Assembly: GCA_020205615.1 (NCBI GenBank)
Contig: CM035170.1
Location: 122,762,642 to 122,826,641, forward strand
Direction: 5' to 3'
From: Panax quinquefolius
Taxonomy: Eukaryota > Streptophyta > Magnoliopsida > Apiales > Araliaceae
DNA: 64,000 bases
Shown here: positions 1 through 12,564 of the stretch, piece by piece
Layout: every line of letters starts with the position of its first letter
How positions within the stretch are numbered: position 1 is the stretch's first letter
Translations under genes and position numbers: made by a program
The notes under the pieces: model-generated
Told to the model about the DNA's origin: nothing
The model's database searches: none
What the model saw: the letters and a program-made list of their open reading frames with translations, nothing else

Positions 1-24
1 TATCCCTAAGCTCGATATTAACCG
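1..24 (-). other. Primer binding site end of a Ty3/gypsy internal region
   Basis: Read on the minus strand, the LTR end (GGGGGCGTCA) is followed by TTAATATCGAGCTTAGGG, a degenerate form of the TGGTATCNGAGC-type site used by plant LTR elements that prime from a methionine tRNA. The same arrangement recurs at about 29260 to 29290 and 35455 to 35481. The rest of this element lies to the left of the window. Confidence 0.6.
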
Positions 25-581
25 TGACGCCCCCAAAATAGGTCCATTCCATCCAACCCATTTCGAGTCGCCAAATACATGGTACGTAAATAACTACAAC
101 TTTATTATTACAACATATAAATAAATGTGAGTTTAAATACGTATATTGCCATCTGCATAATATCCACACGCAAATAAATCCCCATCATAATTATTGATAC
201 ATTATTTTACAAAATGGTGAGGACTACTAAACAACTCTCTCTGTAACCTTCATTCCCATACCCCGACTAAGACTCGCTACATTCTCGCCTCCCCGAGAAG
301 AAAAATGGAACAACAAGGAAAAAGGGTGAGCTCAACTAGCCCAAAGAAGAATATTACGACTAAGATAATATACAACAAATTATCATTAGTCTTCAACAGG
401 GAAAAAAACTAATAGAATACAATAGACAACAAGTTTTTAAACCAATATTCGCAATGAAATAATAATTCATTGTAAGAGTTAAGTAGAGAATGCAAACTAC
501 TATCTTCTATGTATGAATTTAAAAGTTCATCGCTCTATCTTTTTATCCCTCAGAACATCAATCAACATACATCCGAATCAA

Positions 582-725
582 ATATTCATCTTTGCACACA
601 CAGCCAAAGATATTCATCACTGGTCATGTTCATCTAAACACTGCTCATCTTTGCACTACGGCCAAAGATATTCTTCAGAAATCATTCATCTGCACTATGT
701 GCCAAAGATATTCCATAATATCATC
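582..725 (-). repeat. Leader tandem repeat, ~39-bp family, about 3 units
   Basis: Units of roughly 40 to 55 bases, each with an AAAGATATTC core next to CATCTTTGCAC. They are the reverse complement of the GAATATCTTT-GTGCAAAGATG units found in all subfamily I LTRs, and this copy has fewer units than the plus-strand copies at 4760 and 9091. Confidence 0.75.
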
Positions 726-1072
726 ATTTAAGATCAAGATGATGAAAATATTTTTAAAGAAACGAATCCAAAGGAAACAAAATGACAAGGATTAAGGATT
801 AAGGATTCAGATTTTGTTTTATCCACGCCCAAAAATACCTCAAAAATAATCATAGGGTGTAAAATTCAAGAATGATCAAAACATGGATACAATCAAAGCT
901 AGTATCCGTAATAGATATTTTAGATTTAAAAGAAAAATTTTCATTTTTCTATGAATAAAGGTCAGATTCGTGAATAAGGTCAGATACGTGAATAAAGGCC
1001 GAGATACGTGAATAAGAAATCGACACCAAAAGATAGAAATTCCACAAAAACATCTTCACGCTTCTTAATAGT

Positions 1073-1140
1073 ACTCGTGAATAAGAACTCGTGAATAAGA
1101 ACTCATGAATAAGAACTCGTGAATAAGAACTCATGAATAG
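1073..1140 (-). repeat. 14-bp tandem repeat AACTCGTGAATAAG
   Basis: About five head-to-tail units reading AACTCGTGAATAAG with CAT/CGT variation. Looser ~20-bp units (CAGATACGTGAATAAG) lie just before, at about 960 to 1012. The same array occurs in the other minus-strand subfamily I LTRs at about 21540 to 21625, 33105 to 33175 and 36555 to 36635. Confidence 0.8.
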
Positions 1141-3363
1141 TAAACCCGACATGAAAAAGTTCCAAATTTGATAAAAAGTTCCAACCAATATTTCAAAGAT
1201 AATGATATCAAGAAATAATATCATTCGAGAAGAAAATAACATCCCTTACCTCGAAAAGACAAGATTTAAATAAACACCTGATATAAAGCTATGACTTGAA
1301 CTCTTGCACCGATAGCAATACTCAAAGTATACTCAAAATACTCACAAGAACGCCGATAATATAGAGAGAAAACTTCAGCTTTCGTGTGATTTTCAATTCT
1401 AACCCAAGACCCTATTTATAGAAATCGCTAGTAACACCAAAGCGTAAAATTTAATATAATAATAATATATATATATATATATATTCCTACGCCCAACCAA
1501 GACTCTGAAATCAGCATGTTTACAATGTTAAATGGGGGCCAAACCAAAACAATAAAAAATTTTTTTTGTTGATATAAATAATTAAAACTTCCAAAAATCA
1601 ATTATTTGAAGCTTCTAACTTCAATAATTCATAATAAATAGCCATTTTATCAGAAAATTGAATCTCGCGACTTTTTTATAGGAAATTCAATTTCTACAAC
1701 TTTGCAGTAAGAAAGTTTTTCCAAATTCCAAATGTAAATTGACCAAATCCACAACTAGACAATTTTATGTGTTATAATCAAATTTCAACCAAGAAATGGG
1801 GTCCACCGACATGTTTAACATGTTTTAAACATTTATTGCAACAAAAATACTCTTCCTCCTCATATACTCATATATCCCACATTCATTGTAAAATATCACC
1901 GCTAATATATTATTAAAATAATATATTTAAACGAATTATTTTATCGTAAAAGATAAAATATTAATTTTCAACAATTGTCATTTTAAAATTTTTTCCATCT
2001 ATATCCACATAAAATCAATATTTTCCTCATCATATAAATCAATAATTAATTATTCACAAATAATATTACAGTAATCACAATATCGACAACCGCATAGCTC
2101 CTGAGAAAGCAGGGCTTCCAATAAGAATTTCTCTCATCGGCGCAAGCAATTTAGTGACCAAACCTCTCCTGTAGATGTAACTTTCTAGACATCGCCAATA
2201 ATGTTATCTAATAATATTATTCAGATAATATGAATTATTGCTTCGATAATAAAAAATATCGTAATGACAATTATCAAACAACAAAGAATATAAAATATCA
2301 ACGCAACAATTATGAATCAATAAAATAAAATATCGAATAAGAATTATCGTATAATTATCGAGTAGTGCCTTCACGTAAGAATCAATAATTGGTGCAATAC
2401 CGTGCTACCTGCTCAACAACGCCAGACAGTGTGTTTTAACCACCGGTATTCCAACAAGATAATCTCAGAATAACTACGCCGCTATTTATAAACAACTTAT
2501 ATTTGTCGCTTTTTCATCCAATCGCTTTCACATGGGGCCCACAAAAGATCGCTACTATTGCATTTAATATTCCCCGACAAGCATTTAATATTCCACCACC
2601 AAACTAATATTCCCCGACAATAATGAATATTTTATAACCACTGCTTATTCAAATATTTCATGATTTTACCCATAACTATCCACATTAATCAAATCAACCC
2701 TTACTATTTCAAAATAATAAATAGAGGAAAATAAATTTCATTTATTAATTATGATGAGAAAAATATTTATTTTATGTGGATATAGATGGAGAAAATTTTT
2801 AAAGTGACAATTGTTGAAAATTAATATTTTATCTTTTTCTCGATAAAATAATTCATTTAAATATATTATTTTAATAATATATTAATGGTGATATTTTTAC
2901 AATGAATGTGGAATATATGAGTATATGAGGAGGAAGAATATTTTTGTTACAATAAATGTTTAAAACATGTTAAACATGTTTGTGGACCCAATTATCGATC
3001 GAAATTTGATTATAAATTGTAAAAATCGCCCTGTTTGTGGATTTGGCCAATTTTTGTTTGGAATTTGGAAAAACTTTCTTTCCGCAAAGTTGTAGAGAAT
3101 TGAATTTCCTATAAAACTCAGTGAGATTCGAATTTTCTGATGAAAGGGCTATTTATTATGAATTATTGAAGTTCAAGTTCAAATAATTGATTTTTGAAAG
3201 TTTTAATTAATTTTAATAACAAAAACGTTTTTTTTTTTTTTTTGGACATTATTAACATGTGAATTCAGATGGTTTGATGGTCAAAAGGTGGGCTTAGGAA
3301 AATTAATATATATTATATTAATATTTTATTAATTTTTTCGCTTTGGTGTTCTAAGCATTTTCC

Positions 3364-3373
3364 TATAAATAGG
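3364..3373 (+). promoter_or_regulatory. LTR TATA box (TATAAATAGG)
   Basis: Plant-type TATA element followed by an AT/CT-rich stretch (TTTTCTCTCTCTATATTATCG). The same element occurs at the equivalent place at 7706 and 15505 and, inverted, at 1413, 21901, 33450 and 36917. It should place the transcript start about 30 bases downstream, roughly 1.1 kb into the LTR. Confidence 0.6.
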
Positions 3374-3525
3374 TGCTTTAGGTTAGAATTGAAAATCACA
3401 CCGTAAATCAAGTTTTCTCTCTCTATATTATCGAAGTTTATTCTTGTGAGTATTTTGAGTATACTTTGAGTATTTCTATACTATGCAAGTTCGTTTTGTC
3501 ATATATTCCAATGTAAGATCGCTTT

Positions 3526-3538
3526 TTCGAGGTAAGTG
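3526..3538 (+). promoter_or_regulatory. Conserved splice-donor-like site GAG/GTAAGT in LTR leader
   Basis: TCGAGGTAAGTGG lies 168 bases after the TATA box. The equivalents are at 7870 (164 bases after its TATA) and 15683 (178 bases), and on the minus strand near 1243, 21721 and 36746 as CTTACCTC. Whether it is spliced is not known. Confidence 0.4.
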
Positions 3539-4759
3539 GATAAGTAAAGGATTTTAAGTGGTTATTATGTTTTTAGTTTCGAAATTTTTCTCGATCTTCA
3601 AAAATTCTGGAAAAATTTGAAATGATATTTTGATGAGTTTTTTAGATTGTGTCCAAAATGGCGATTTTTGGATGTATAGATTAGAGTTATGGATTTTATG
3701 AGAAAAGACTATTTTAAAAGTAACTATTTATAACTCCTTGTGGTTAACTCCAAAATTGATGAAATTTTTATTGGGAGTACATCTATATAATATCAGTATA
3801 CCGTATTAATTTCAGAATTTTTGGATAAAAGTATAATTTATGATAAATGTTTAAATATTCGGTGGTTTTGGCCATATGAAAAATAGTAAATGAATTTTTA
3901 AAATTTCGAGAAAAATATATGTTCAATATGGGACTATGTTATGCTAAATCCCAGAAAAGAAATATTTTTGGAACTGATTTGGTATTTTTCATGAAAATGT
4001 TCTAGTTATGAGTAAATGAATTAAATATGTTATGTGAAGTAAGAAAGATAGAAAATATGATTTTATGGTTTGAGAATCATATATGAGGTATATGCAGATT
4101 TTTGATGAGGGTTTTGGTTATTGGTGATGAAATTTTATGAGTTTGGCATTTTATGATGATTAAATACATTAATTAGTAAAGTGTAAACAATTTAAATAAA
4201 TTGTTTATAAGTTTTAGAAATGATTAAAATATTATTGTAATATTAATAATATTAGATTATGAGATTTCTAAGTGATTTATAATATTTGGATTAAGGTGTT
4301 ATAAATATGGATATGAATTTTATTATTAAACTTTATCTTTTCTATGTCGAGGTTACTTACGCACGATACTGATTTATGTATTTAATATTTGGGTACTATT
4401 CACTTAAAAATTGGTTTTTTTTTCTAACCAAATTATAGTTGATTTATGAATATTACTCTTGAGATTAAATCTAGATGTTTTGATTATATTGATTTTATTA
4501 TCATATATAACATTTTTATAAACCTAATGATGATATTCTCTTTCACTCGAGTGTAAAGATGGGTAGATTATTGGTATGATCACGACTAGGTTCTCTTTCG
4601 GCCAAGAGGAAAAAGTTGAATTGTTGATCGGTATGATCAGCTTAACCATCAATTTACAATTGAATATTTTTAACTTAAGTGCAAAAGGTGAATCGATCAA
4701 CACATGGTTATAATTATTGTTATATAACTTCAAATGATTATGTATTTCTTTTGATATAT

Positions 4760-5072
4760 GAATATCTTTCGCTCAGAATGCAAAGATGACTGTTGTGAAT
4801 ATCTTTAGCTTCAGAGTGCGAAAAGATGAATTATTGATGAATATCTTTAGCCAGAAGTGCAAAGATGAATTATTGATGAATATCTTCGCTCGTAATGCAA
4901 AGACGACTGTTGTGTCGAATATCTTTAGCCCGTAGGCAAAAAGATGAATTATTGATGAATATCTTTGGCTCGAATGCAAAAGATGACTGTTGTTGAATAT
5001 CTTTAGCTCAGTAGTGTAAAGATGAACTGTTGATGAATATCTTTGACCCGCAAGTGCAAAGATGAATTTATT
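4760..5072 (+). repeat. Leader tandem repeat, ~39 bp x 8
   Basis: Eight units of 37 to 41 bases, each starting GAATATCTTT and containing an AGTGCAAAGATGAATTATTGAT-like tail (or GACTGTTGTT in alternate units). Each unit can form a small stem between ATCTTT and AAAGAT. Equivalent arrays are at 9091 to 9402 (8 units) and 16087 to 16228 (3 units). Confidence 0.85.
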
Positions 5073-6236
5073 AGTATGATTATGAACAGAACGTGATTTG
5101 GTATAACCATGATATTTGATGTTTCGTAAAGACAGTGATGAAAATTATCTTCGTCCTGGATGAGAAGAGGAATTTAGAATCACAATTATGATTATGAAGT
5201 TATTCATATGATTGTGGAAAGGAACCGCTGATTGATGTTACAGGATAAAATATTGTTGGTGGACTTTAACGTGGAGAAGACAATAGACTTTATAGTCTAT
5301 TCGACTCTTTTAATGGATCGCTTCGTTCACCGCAACTATGGTTGAAAAGTTTTATCATCTACCATATGTTCTAAATCGATTTATTATCGATGAAGACTAT
5401 TGATAATTTATTTATCTTTAGTCATAATATTCTTTATCGAAGCTAGTTGTGTTTCACCCTTTTGTTTCACAATTCTTTCGTGTAATAAAAGTGTAATTGG
5501 GTCGAATGGATAACAAGGAAGAAAGAAGTGGTCTATAGTTGTTGAGGTTCTCCTAAAGAGTATGAAAATATTTTATTGAGGGCTTTAGTGTGTTGTATTT
5601 TATACATCATTTAATAGTTATTTTGGTGAATTAAATAGGGTGAGGCTAACCCAACTTTGGAAGGGTGTTTTGTCACTATCATACAAGATGTCTAATGACA
5701 TACAAACTCGTGTTATCATAAGATATGGTCAGGTTTCATCCACTTGCCGAGTATATTTACAAGCACTACCTATATAATCTTGGTGTTTGTTTGGAGTATA
5801 ATACCAAATTAGAGACAATGGAGATAATGATATGTCAAGAGAAGACTCGCCATCGGGAAGAATATGATAGTAATCTTCTTGTTTTTCTTTGGGGTCTATT
5901 GGTCAACCAAGGATAATTCTATGGCCATATGATATCTACCATAACCTAAAAGCACGGGCTCTCCCATATACGAAGGTTTCTCGAGCACTTCCCAAAGATT
6001 CTAATTTCTAAAACAGCTTTTTGACTGCAGACTTTATGTAAGGTGTCATGGTGACGTGTTATCCAAGTTGGTGTCCAGAGTTACATTTGGTATATATTGG
6101 TATCCAAACTCACAAAGATATGTGTTGTTGTATTTTGCACGACAATTGTTGTAATAAAGTTGTAGTTATTTTCCGCACTATATATTTAGCGACTCAGAAT
6201 GGGTTGGATGGAATGGACCTATTTGGGGGCGTAACA

Positions 6237-6567
6237 TTTGGTATCGTGAGCTTGGGATACGATCTCCAAGCGAGATCTGGATTTGAACCAGAGGGAGAGA
6301 TGAGTAAATCCTTCCTTTAGTGTGTCCTACCTAAGCTTATTTGTTGGTCACCATAATATCTGGATATTATGTGATATGTTAATTTGTTAAATTAACCCTT
6401 GTTTTCAAGTCAGATTCTAGAATGATATCTCAAATAGGTGAGATGAAAGCAATGGAGAAATCATGATGATGGGGAGATAGAATCGAAATGAAAACAAGGT
6501 ATTCTCAACTCTTTGAAATACTCAGGTACGTGAATTTTCGGGACTTAAATTTCATAAGGAGGGAGAT
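6237..6567 (+). mobile_element. Residual internal region between two gypsy LTRs (PBS and PPT only)
   Basis: Only 331 bases separate the end of one LTR from the start of the next. The left edge is a primer binding site (TTTGGTATCGTGAGC), followed by GGGATACGATCTCC. The right edge is a polypurine tract (AAGGAGGGAGA at about 6557) directly before TGTAAGACC. No gag or pol motif is visible, apart from a possible trace of the pol tail just before the tract (TTCTCAACTCTTTG then TCATAAGGAGG). It is either an internally deleted element or a non-autonomous form made almost wholly of LTR. Confidence 0.7.
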
Positions 6568-9500
6568 TGTAAGACCCGAATTTTATGAAATAAAAGTATT
6601 CAATTTTTTAATTACTATTCATAGTTACTATTCACGAAGTTACGAAAGTTACTATTCATGAAGTTACTATTTATTCTATTCACGAAGTTACTATTCATTA
6701 AAGTTACTATTATTTAGTACTATTCATGAAGCATGATAATTTTTTTTTCGTAGAAGAAGGCATTACTCAATAATTGTTATAAAGAATTATCGCTCAATAT
6801 TATATTTTATCGATTCAATAATTGCTACGTTGATATTTTATATTATTGTTGTTTCAATAATTATCACTAGCATAAAGATTTTCCATTATCTGAGCAATAA
6901 TTCATATTATCTGAATAATATTATTGGATAACATTATTGGCAATGTCTAGAAAGTTCTGTCTAAGGAGAGGTTTGGTCACCTAATCAGGCGCAAGAAGTG
7001 AGAAATTTTTATCGAAAGCCCCTCTTTCCTGAACCGCCTGGTTGTTAATATTGTGGATTATGTAATATTATTTGTGAATAATTAATTATTGATTTTATGA
7101 TGAGAAAAATATTTATTTTATGTGGATATAGATGGAGAAAATTTTTAAAGTGACAATTGTTGAAAATTAATATTTTATCTTTTTTTCGATAAAATAATTC
7201 ATTTAAATATATTATTTTAATAATATATTAATGGTGATATTTTTACAATGAATGTGGAATATATGAGTATATGAGGAGGAAGAATATTTTTGTTACAATA
7301 AATGTTTAAAACATGTTAAACATGTTTGGTGGACCCCATTTATCGATCAAATTTGATTATATAATCGTAAAATCGTGTGTGCTTGTGGATTTGGTCAATT
7401 TTGTTTGGAATTTGGAAAAACTTTCTTCCGTAAAGTTGTAGAGAATTGAATTTCCTATAAAAACTCGCGTGAGATTCGAATTTTCTGATAAAAGAGATAT
7501 TTATTATGAATTATTGAAGTTCAAGTTCAAATAATCGATTTTGGAAAGTTTTAATTAATTTTAATAACAAAAACGTTTTTTTTTTTTTTTGTCATTATGT
7601 GTGGCTGAATTCAGATGTTTTCAGATGGTCAGTGGGCTTAGGAAAATTTATATATTATATTAATATTTTATTAAATTTTCTGCTTTGGTGTTCTAAAGAT
7701 TTTCCTATAAATAGGTGCTTGGGTTAGAATTGAAAATCACACCGTAAATCAAGTTTTTTCTCTATATTATCGAGCGTATTCTTGTGAGTATTTTGAGTAT
7801 ACTTTGAGTATTTCTATATGGTGCAAGTTCGTTTCAAATGTTATTCCAAATGTAAGATCGCTTTTCGAGGTAAGTGGATAGTAAGAGGATTTAAGTGGTT
7901 ATTATGTTTTTAGTTTTGAAATTTTTCTGGACCTTCAAAATTCTGGAAAAATTTGAAATGATATTTTGATGAGTTTTAGAGTGTGTCCAAAATGGCGATT
8001 TTTGGATGTATAGATTAGGAGTTATGGATTTTATGAGAAAAGACTATTTTAAAAGTAACTATTTATAACTCCTTGTGGTTAACTCCAAAATTGATGAAAT
8101 TTTTATTGGGAGTACATCTATATAATATCAGTATACCGTATTAATTTCAGAATTTTTGGATAAAAGTATAATTTATGATAAATGTTTAAATATTCGGTGG
8201 TTTTGGCCATATATGAAAAATAGTAGAATGAATTTTTAAAATTTTGAGAAAAATATATGTTCAATATGGACTATGTTATGCTAAATCCCAGAAAAGAAAT
8301 ATTTTTGGAACTGATTTGGTATTTTCATGAAAATGTTCTAGTTATGAGTAAATGAATTAAATATGTTATGTGAAGTAAGAAAATAGAAAATATGATTTTA
8401 TGGTTCGAGAATCATATATGAGGTATATGCAGATTTTTGATGAGGGTTTTGGTTATTGGTGATGAAATTTTATGAGTTTGGCATTTTATGATGATTAAAT
8501 GCATTAATTAGTAAAGTGTAAACAATTTAAATAAATTGTTTATAAGTTTTAGAAATGATTAAAATATTATTGTAATATTAATAATATTAGATTATGAGAT
8601 TTCTAAGTGATTTATAATATTTGGATTAAGGTGTTATAAATATGGATATGAATTTTATTATGAAACTTTATCTTTTCGTGTCGAGGTTACTACGCACGTA
8701 TACTTTGCAGATTATGTATTTAATACGGGTACTATTCATTTAAAAATTGGTTCTTTTTCTAACCAAATTATAGTTGATTTATGAATATTACTCTTGAGAT
8801 TAAATCTAGATGTTTTGATTATATTGATTTTATTATCATATATAACATTTTTATAAACCTAATGATGATATTCTCTTTCACTCGAGTGTAAAGATGGGTA
8901 GATTATTGGTACGATCATGACTCAGGTTCTCTTTGGCCAAGAGGGAAAAAGTTGAATTGGATCGGTATGATCATGACCATTGAATTTACAATTGAATATT
9001 TTTAACTTAAGTGCAAAGGTGAATCGATCAACATGGTTATAATTATTGTTATATAACTTCCGAAATGATTATGTATTTCTTTCGATATATGAATATCTTT
9101 CGCTCAGAATGCAAAGATGACTGTTGTTGAATATCTTTAAACCAGAGCAAAGAAAGATGAATTATTGATGAATATCTTAAACCAGAAAGGCAAAGATGAA
9201 TTATTGATGAATATCTTCGCTCAGAATGCAAAGACGATTTGTTGTGAATATCTTTAAATTTCGTAGGCAAAAAGATGAATTATTGATGAATATCTTTGGC
9301 TCAGAATGCAAAGATGACTGTTGTTGAATATCTTTAAATTTGTAGTGTAAAGATGAACTGTTGATGAATATCTTCAACCCGTGGTGCAAAAGATGAATTT
9401 ATTAGTATGATTATGTAACAGAACCGTGATTTGGTATAACCATGATATTTGATGTTTCGTAAAGACAGTGATGAAAATTATCTTCGTCTTGGATGAGAAG

Positions 9501-10508
9501 AGGAATTTAGAATCACAATTATGATTATGAAGTTATTCATATGATTGTGGAAAGGAACCGTTGATTGATGTTACAGGATAAAATATTGGTGGACTTTTAA
9601 CGTGGAGAAGACAATAGATTTTATAGTCTATTCGACTTTTTAATGGATCGCTTCGTTCACCGCAACTATGGTTGAAAAGTTTTATCATCTACCATATGTT
9701 CTAAATCTCGATGACATCGATGAAGACTATTGATAATTTATTTATCTTTAGTCATAATATTCTTTATCGAGCTAGTCAGGTTTCACCTTTTTGTTTCACA
9801 ATTCCTTTCGTGTAATAAAAGTGTAGTCCCGAAAGCGGGGATAACAAGGAATAGAATCTATGGTCTATAGTTGTTGAGGTTCTCCCTAAAGAGTATGAAA
9901 ATAATTTTATTGAGGGCTTTAGTGTGTCAGATTTTATACATCATTTAATAGTTATTTTTGGTGAATTAAATAGGTGAAAGTAACCCAACTTTGGAAGGGT
10001 GTTTTGTCACTATCATACAAGATGTCTAATGACATACAAACTCGTGTTATCATAAGACATGGTTGTGTTTCATCCACTTTCTTTCGAGTATATTTACAAG
10101 CACTACCTATATAATCTTGGTGTTTGTTTGGAGTATAATACCAAATTAGAGACAATTGGAGATAATGATATGTCAAGAGAAGACTCGCCATCGGGAAGAA
10201 TACGATAGTAATCTTCTTGTTTTTTCTTTGGGGTCTATCAACCAAGGATAATTCAACCATATGATAATTAACCTAATGGCCATATGAGGTTATCTTGAGC
10301 ACTACCAAAGATAACCTAAAAGCACGGCCTCCTTTATGTAAGGTGTCATGGTGACGTGTTATCCAAGTTGGTGTCGAGTTACATTTGGTATATATTGGTA
10401 TCCAAAGATTCTAATTTCTAAACAATTGTTGTAATAAAGTTGTAGTTATTTTCCGTATCTATATTTTATTTCGACTCGAGAATGGGTTGGATGGAATGGA
10501 CTATTTTG
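6568..10508 (+). mobile_element. Ty3/gypsy LTR, subfamily I (long form), full length ~3.9 kb
   Basis: Starts TGTAAGACCCG directly after a polypurine tract and ends near GGTTGGATGGAATGGACTAT. An array of short ACTATTCACGAAGTT-type units lies at 6605 to 6735, the conserved AAGGAGAGGTTTGGTCAC block at 6963, the TATA box at 7706, the splice-donor-like site at 7870 and the 39-bp repeats at 9091 to 9402. The last ~250 bases are rearranged relative to the copy ending at 6236, so the 3' end is approximate. No coding content. Confidence 0.8.
9091..9402 (+). repeat. Leader tandem repeat, ~39 bp x 8
   Basis: Eight units in register with those at 4760 to 5072, with the same alternation of GATGAATTATTGAT and GACTGTTGTT tails. 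Differences between the two arrays cluster in the unit centre, just after GAATATCTTT. Confidence 0.85.
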
Positions 10509-11683
10509 GGTTATCCAAGTTGTTTATCTCAAGGTGTCCGATGAGTTACACATCAAGTACCAATAGGTCCATTCAACCACTTGAAATTCGAGAAAACTGG
10601 GAACACATTACCGTGGATTGTCAGATCGGTCTTCGATAATTGTTTCTAATAAAGTAAATGCGATTTTCCGTCATCATATATTAGATTGACTCAAGTCCGT
10701 CATTTCTTATGGAATGGACCTATATTGGGAACGTCTTCGCTCGTATGCATAACGAGATTATAAGATTGCATGGTATGCCAAATCCAAGAGTTTCCGATCG
10801 AGACCCAAGATTGACTTCACGATTTGGGACAAGTTCTTACCATGGTGGAGTCTGACAACAACAGCTATCACGCTAAGCGGATATCATCCCTAAGCATATC
10901 ATCCTCGATGGACAACCTGGAGGACTATTCAAACTCTTCAAGATCTATTAAGACATCAGGATGGAAGACAAGTTCTTTCCATTGGTGGAGTTTTTCCTAC
11001 AACAAGAGTTATCAAGCGAAGTATTGGCATGGCTCCATTCAAGGTGAGGTGGAAGAAGACGCTTCCAAAGATGTTTTGGGATGGTGGGTGAAGCATCACA
11101 TTGTTGGTACCGGGAGTGATTATATGGAAAAGATTCAAACGATCCAAACAACGATAAAAACCTCACAAAATCGATAAAAAGAGTTATGCCGATCTTCATC
11201 GAAAGGACGGAATTCGATATAGGAGATCATGTGTTGTTAAGAGTTACTCCATGGAAAGGAGTTACAAGATTTGGAAAGAGAGGAAAACTCAATCCTCGAT
11301 TCATCTGGTCCATTTTAATCCTCGATCGAGTAGGAACGTGGCCTATAGACTCGCTTTTACCGCCAAGTATGTCTCGTGTTCATAACGTTTTTCACATATC
11401 CATGTTACGTAAATATGTGAAAGACCGAACCACATTATTGAAGTTAGAACCGGACGAAATAGCGGAAGATTTGACGTATGAAGAGGTTCTGCTCAAATCT
11501 TGATAAGAAGGAACATATTCTACGCTCCAAGGTTATACCTCAAGTCAAAGTTTTGTGGAGGAACAACGATGTTGAGGAAATGACTTGGGAGTTAGAATCA
11601 AATGAAATCAAGGTATCCTTACCTCTTCGACATACCAGTCACGTACTCTAATTTCGAGGGCTAAATTTCATAAGAAGGGAGGT
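10509..11683 (+). pseudogene. Ty3/gypsy pol 3' fragment: integrase core, C-terminal domain and chromodomain-like tail
   Basis: Translation in shifting frames follows a gypsy integrase. A GPLQPLEI-like stretch lies at about 10570. YASEIIRLHG and VSDRDPR, the region of the second catalytic Asp, lie at about 10745 to 10810. PLVEF lies at about 10978. GDHVLLRV and PWKGVTRFGKRGKLNPRF lie at 11220 to 11310, and SRVHNVFHISMLRKYV at about 11373 to 11418. After an in-frame stop a third frame gives VIPQVKVLWRNN and EEMTWELES at about 11535 to 11610, which resembles the chromodomain tail of Tekay/Del chromoviruses. At least four frame changes are needed, and the expected HPQTDGQSER catalytic Glu region is corrupted. 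A polypurine tract and LTR follow, so this is the last part of an element. RT, RNase H and gag are absent on this side. Confidence 0.85.
11671..11683 (+). other. Polypurine tract preceding 3' LTR
   Basis: TAAGAAGGGAGGT sits immediately before TGTAAGACCCC. Second-strand synthesis of LTR retrotransposons starts at such tracts. It fixes the start of the LTR at 11684. Confidence 0.75.
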
Positions 11684-12556
11684 TGTAAGACCCCAACTTT
11701 TATAAATAAAGATGAATTTTTCTATAAATATTATTTTTGAATATTATGGAATAAATTTGATATAATGTTATAGTTGTGGGTAATATTTATAAATTTTGCA
11801 AAGTAAGCAAGTTGTTATAAAATATTTGTTTGGTGGGGAATATTCTTTTTGTTAGGGAATATTCGTACAATGGCTAAATCATAAGTGGACCCCACAACGT
11901 AAGTATTGTCGTAGTTAGAAAATGACAAAATTATCTTTCTATAAAAATAACTACAGAGGTGTTACCGTTAAAACCGTTGAACTACCCGGTAGTAAAAAGT
12001 ACAAGAATACGTAGTTGTATAAGAAGCACACATGATATTGATGCTTACGTGAGAAGTCACTCAATTTATGCTCAATTATTGCTACAAAGAATTCACGCAT
12101 CATATCTCTTATATTATTGATTCAATTATTGTCACAAGATCAATTTGTATAATATGTTATAGTATTAAATCAATAATTGAGACGACGAGTTATAAATGAT
12201 TAATAATTGTTGAAAGATTAAATATGTGTTGATTAAAAATAAAATGATTTGTGGTAATATTTATTCAATCCTCTATGTATATATAAGTGCATTATGGGGA
12301 GTTTGTGGTAAGTTTGATTATTTTATGGGGGCCCTTATGTCATCATCTAAGAGTCGTCAATAGTAATTACCTTCGTCGATAGTAATTACCTTTGTGAATA
12401 ATAATTACCTTCACAATCGATAGTAATTACCTTTATCGAGACGTCGAACCACTTGTTGTTTCACATTATGTGCTTCAAACCACTTTTCTTTTCACATCAC
12501 CGATTAAGAAAGCCACTTTGTCTTTTCATAATAAGAAAAGTTAAGCTAGAAATCTT

Positions 12557-12564
12557 TATAAATA
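12557..12564 (+). promoter_or_regulatory. First TATA box of duplicated LTR promoter
   Basis: TATAAATA in CTTTATAAATAGAGGCC, upstream of an AG-rich leader (GAGAGAATAAGAGAGAAAG). Confidence 0.55.

Larger units (their letters stand above)
25..2735 (-). mobile_element. Ty3/gypsy LTR, subfamily I, minus strand, nearly complete
   Basis: The left edge is the reverse complement of the LTR 3' end (GGGGGCGTCA). The right edge stops about 30 bases short of the expected TGTAAGACC start, at a stretch matching the first bases of the other copies (AATAATAAATA then AGGAAA). The inverted TATA box is TATTTATA at 1413 to 1420. The conserved block GTGACCAAACCTCTCCT lies near 2154. Repeats at 582 to 725 and 1073 to 1140 belong to the transcribed leader of this LTR. 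No coding sequence is present and the short open frames here are repeat translation. The copy ends head to head against the plus-strand LTR that starts near 2738. Confidence 0.8.
2738..6236 (+). mobile_element. Ty3/gypsy LTR, subfamily I (long form), plus strand, 5'-truncated
   Basis: Matches the LTR at 6568 to 10508 almost throughout but lacks its first ~500 bases. It ends at TTTGGGGGCGTAACA, immediately before a TGGTATCGTGAGC primer binding site. It contains TATAAATAGG at 3364, a GAGGTAAGT splice-donor-like site at 3531, a region of about 1.2 kb (about 3540 to 4755) missing from the shorter ~2.8-kb LTRs, and the 39-bp repeats at 4760 to 5072. No intact coding frame. Its truncated start abuts the minus-strand LTR to its left, forming a large inverted repeat. 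Confidence 0.8.

Noticed and set aside
4760..5072. CRISPR-like regular repeats
   Set aside because: Units are contiguous degenerate tandem repeats without unique spacers, in a plant LTR.
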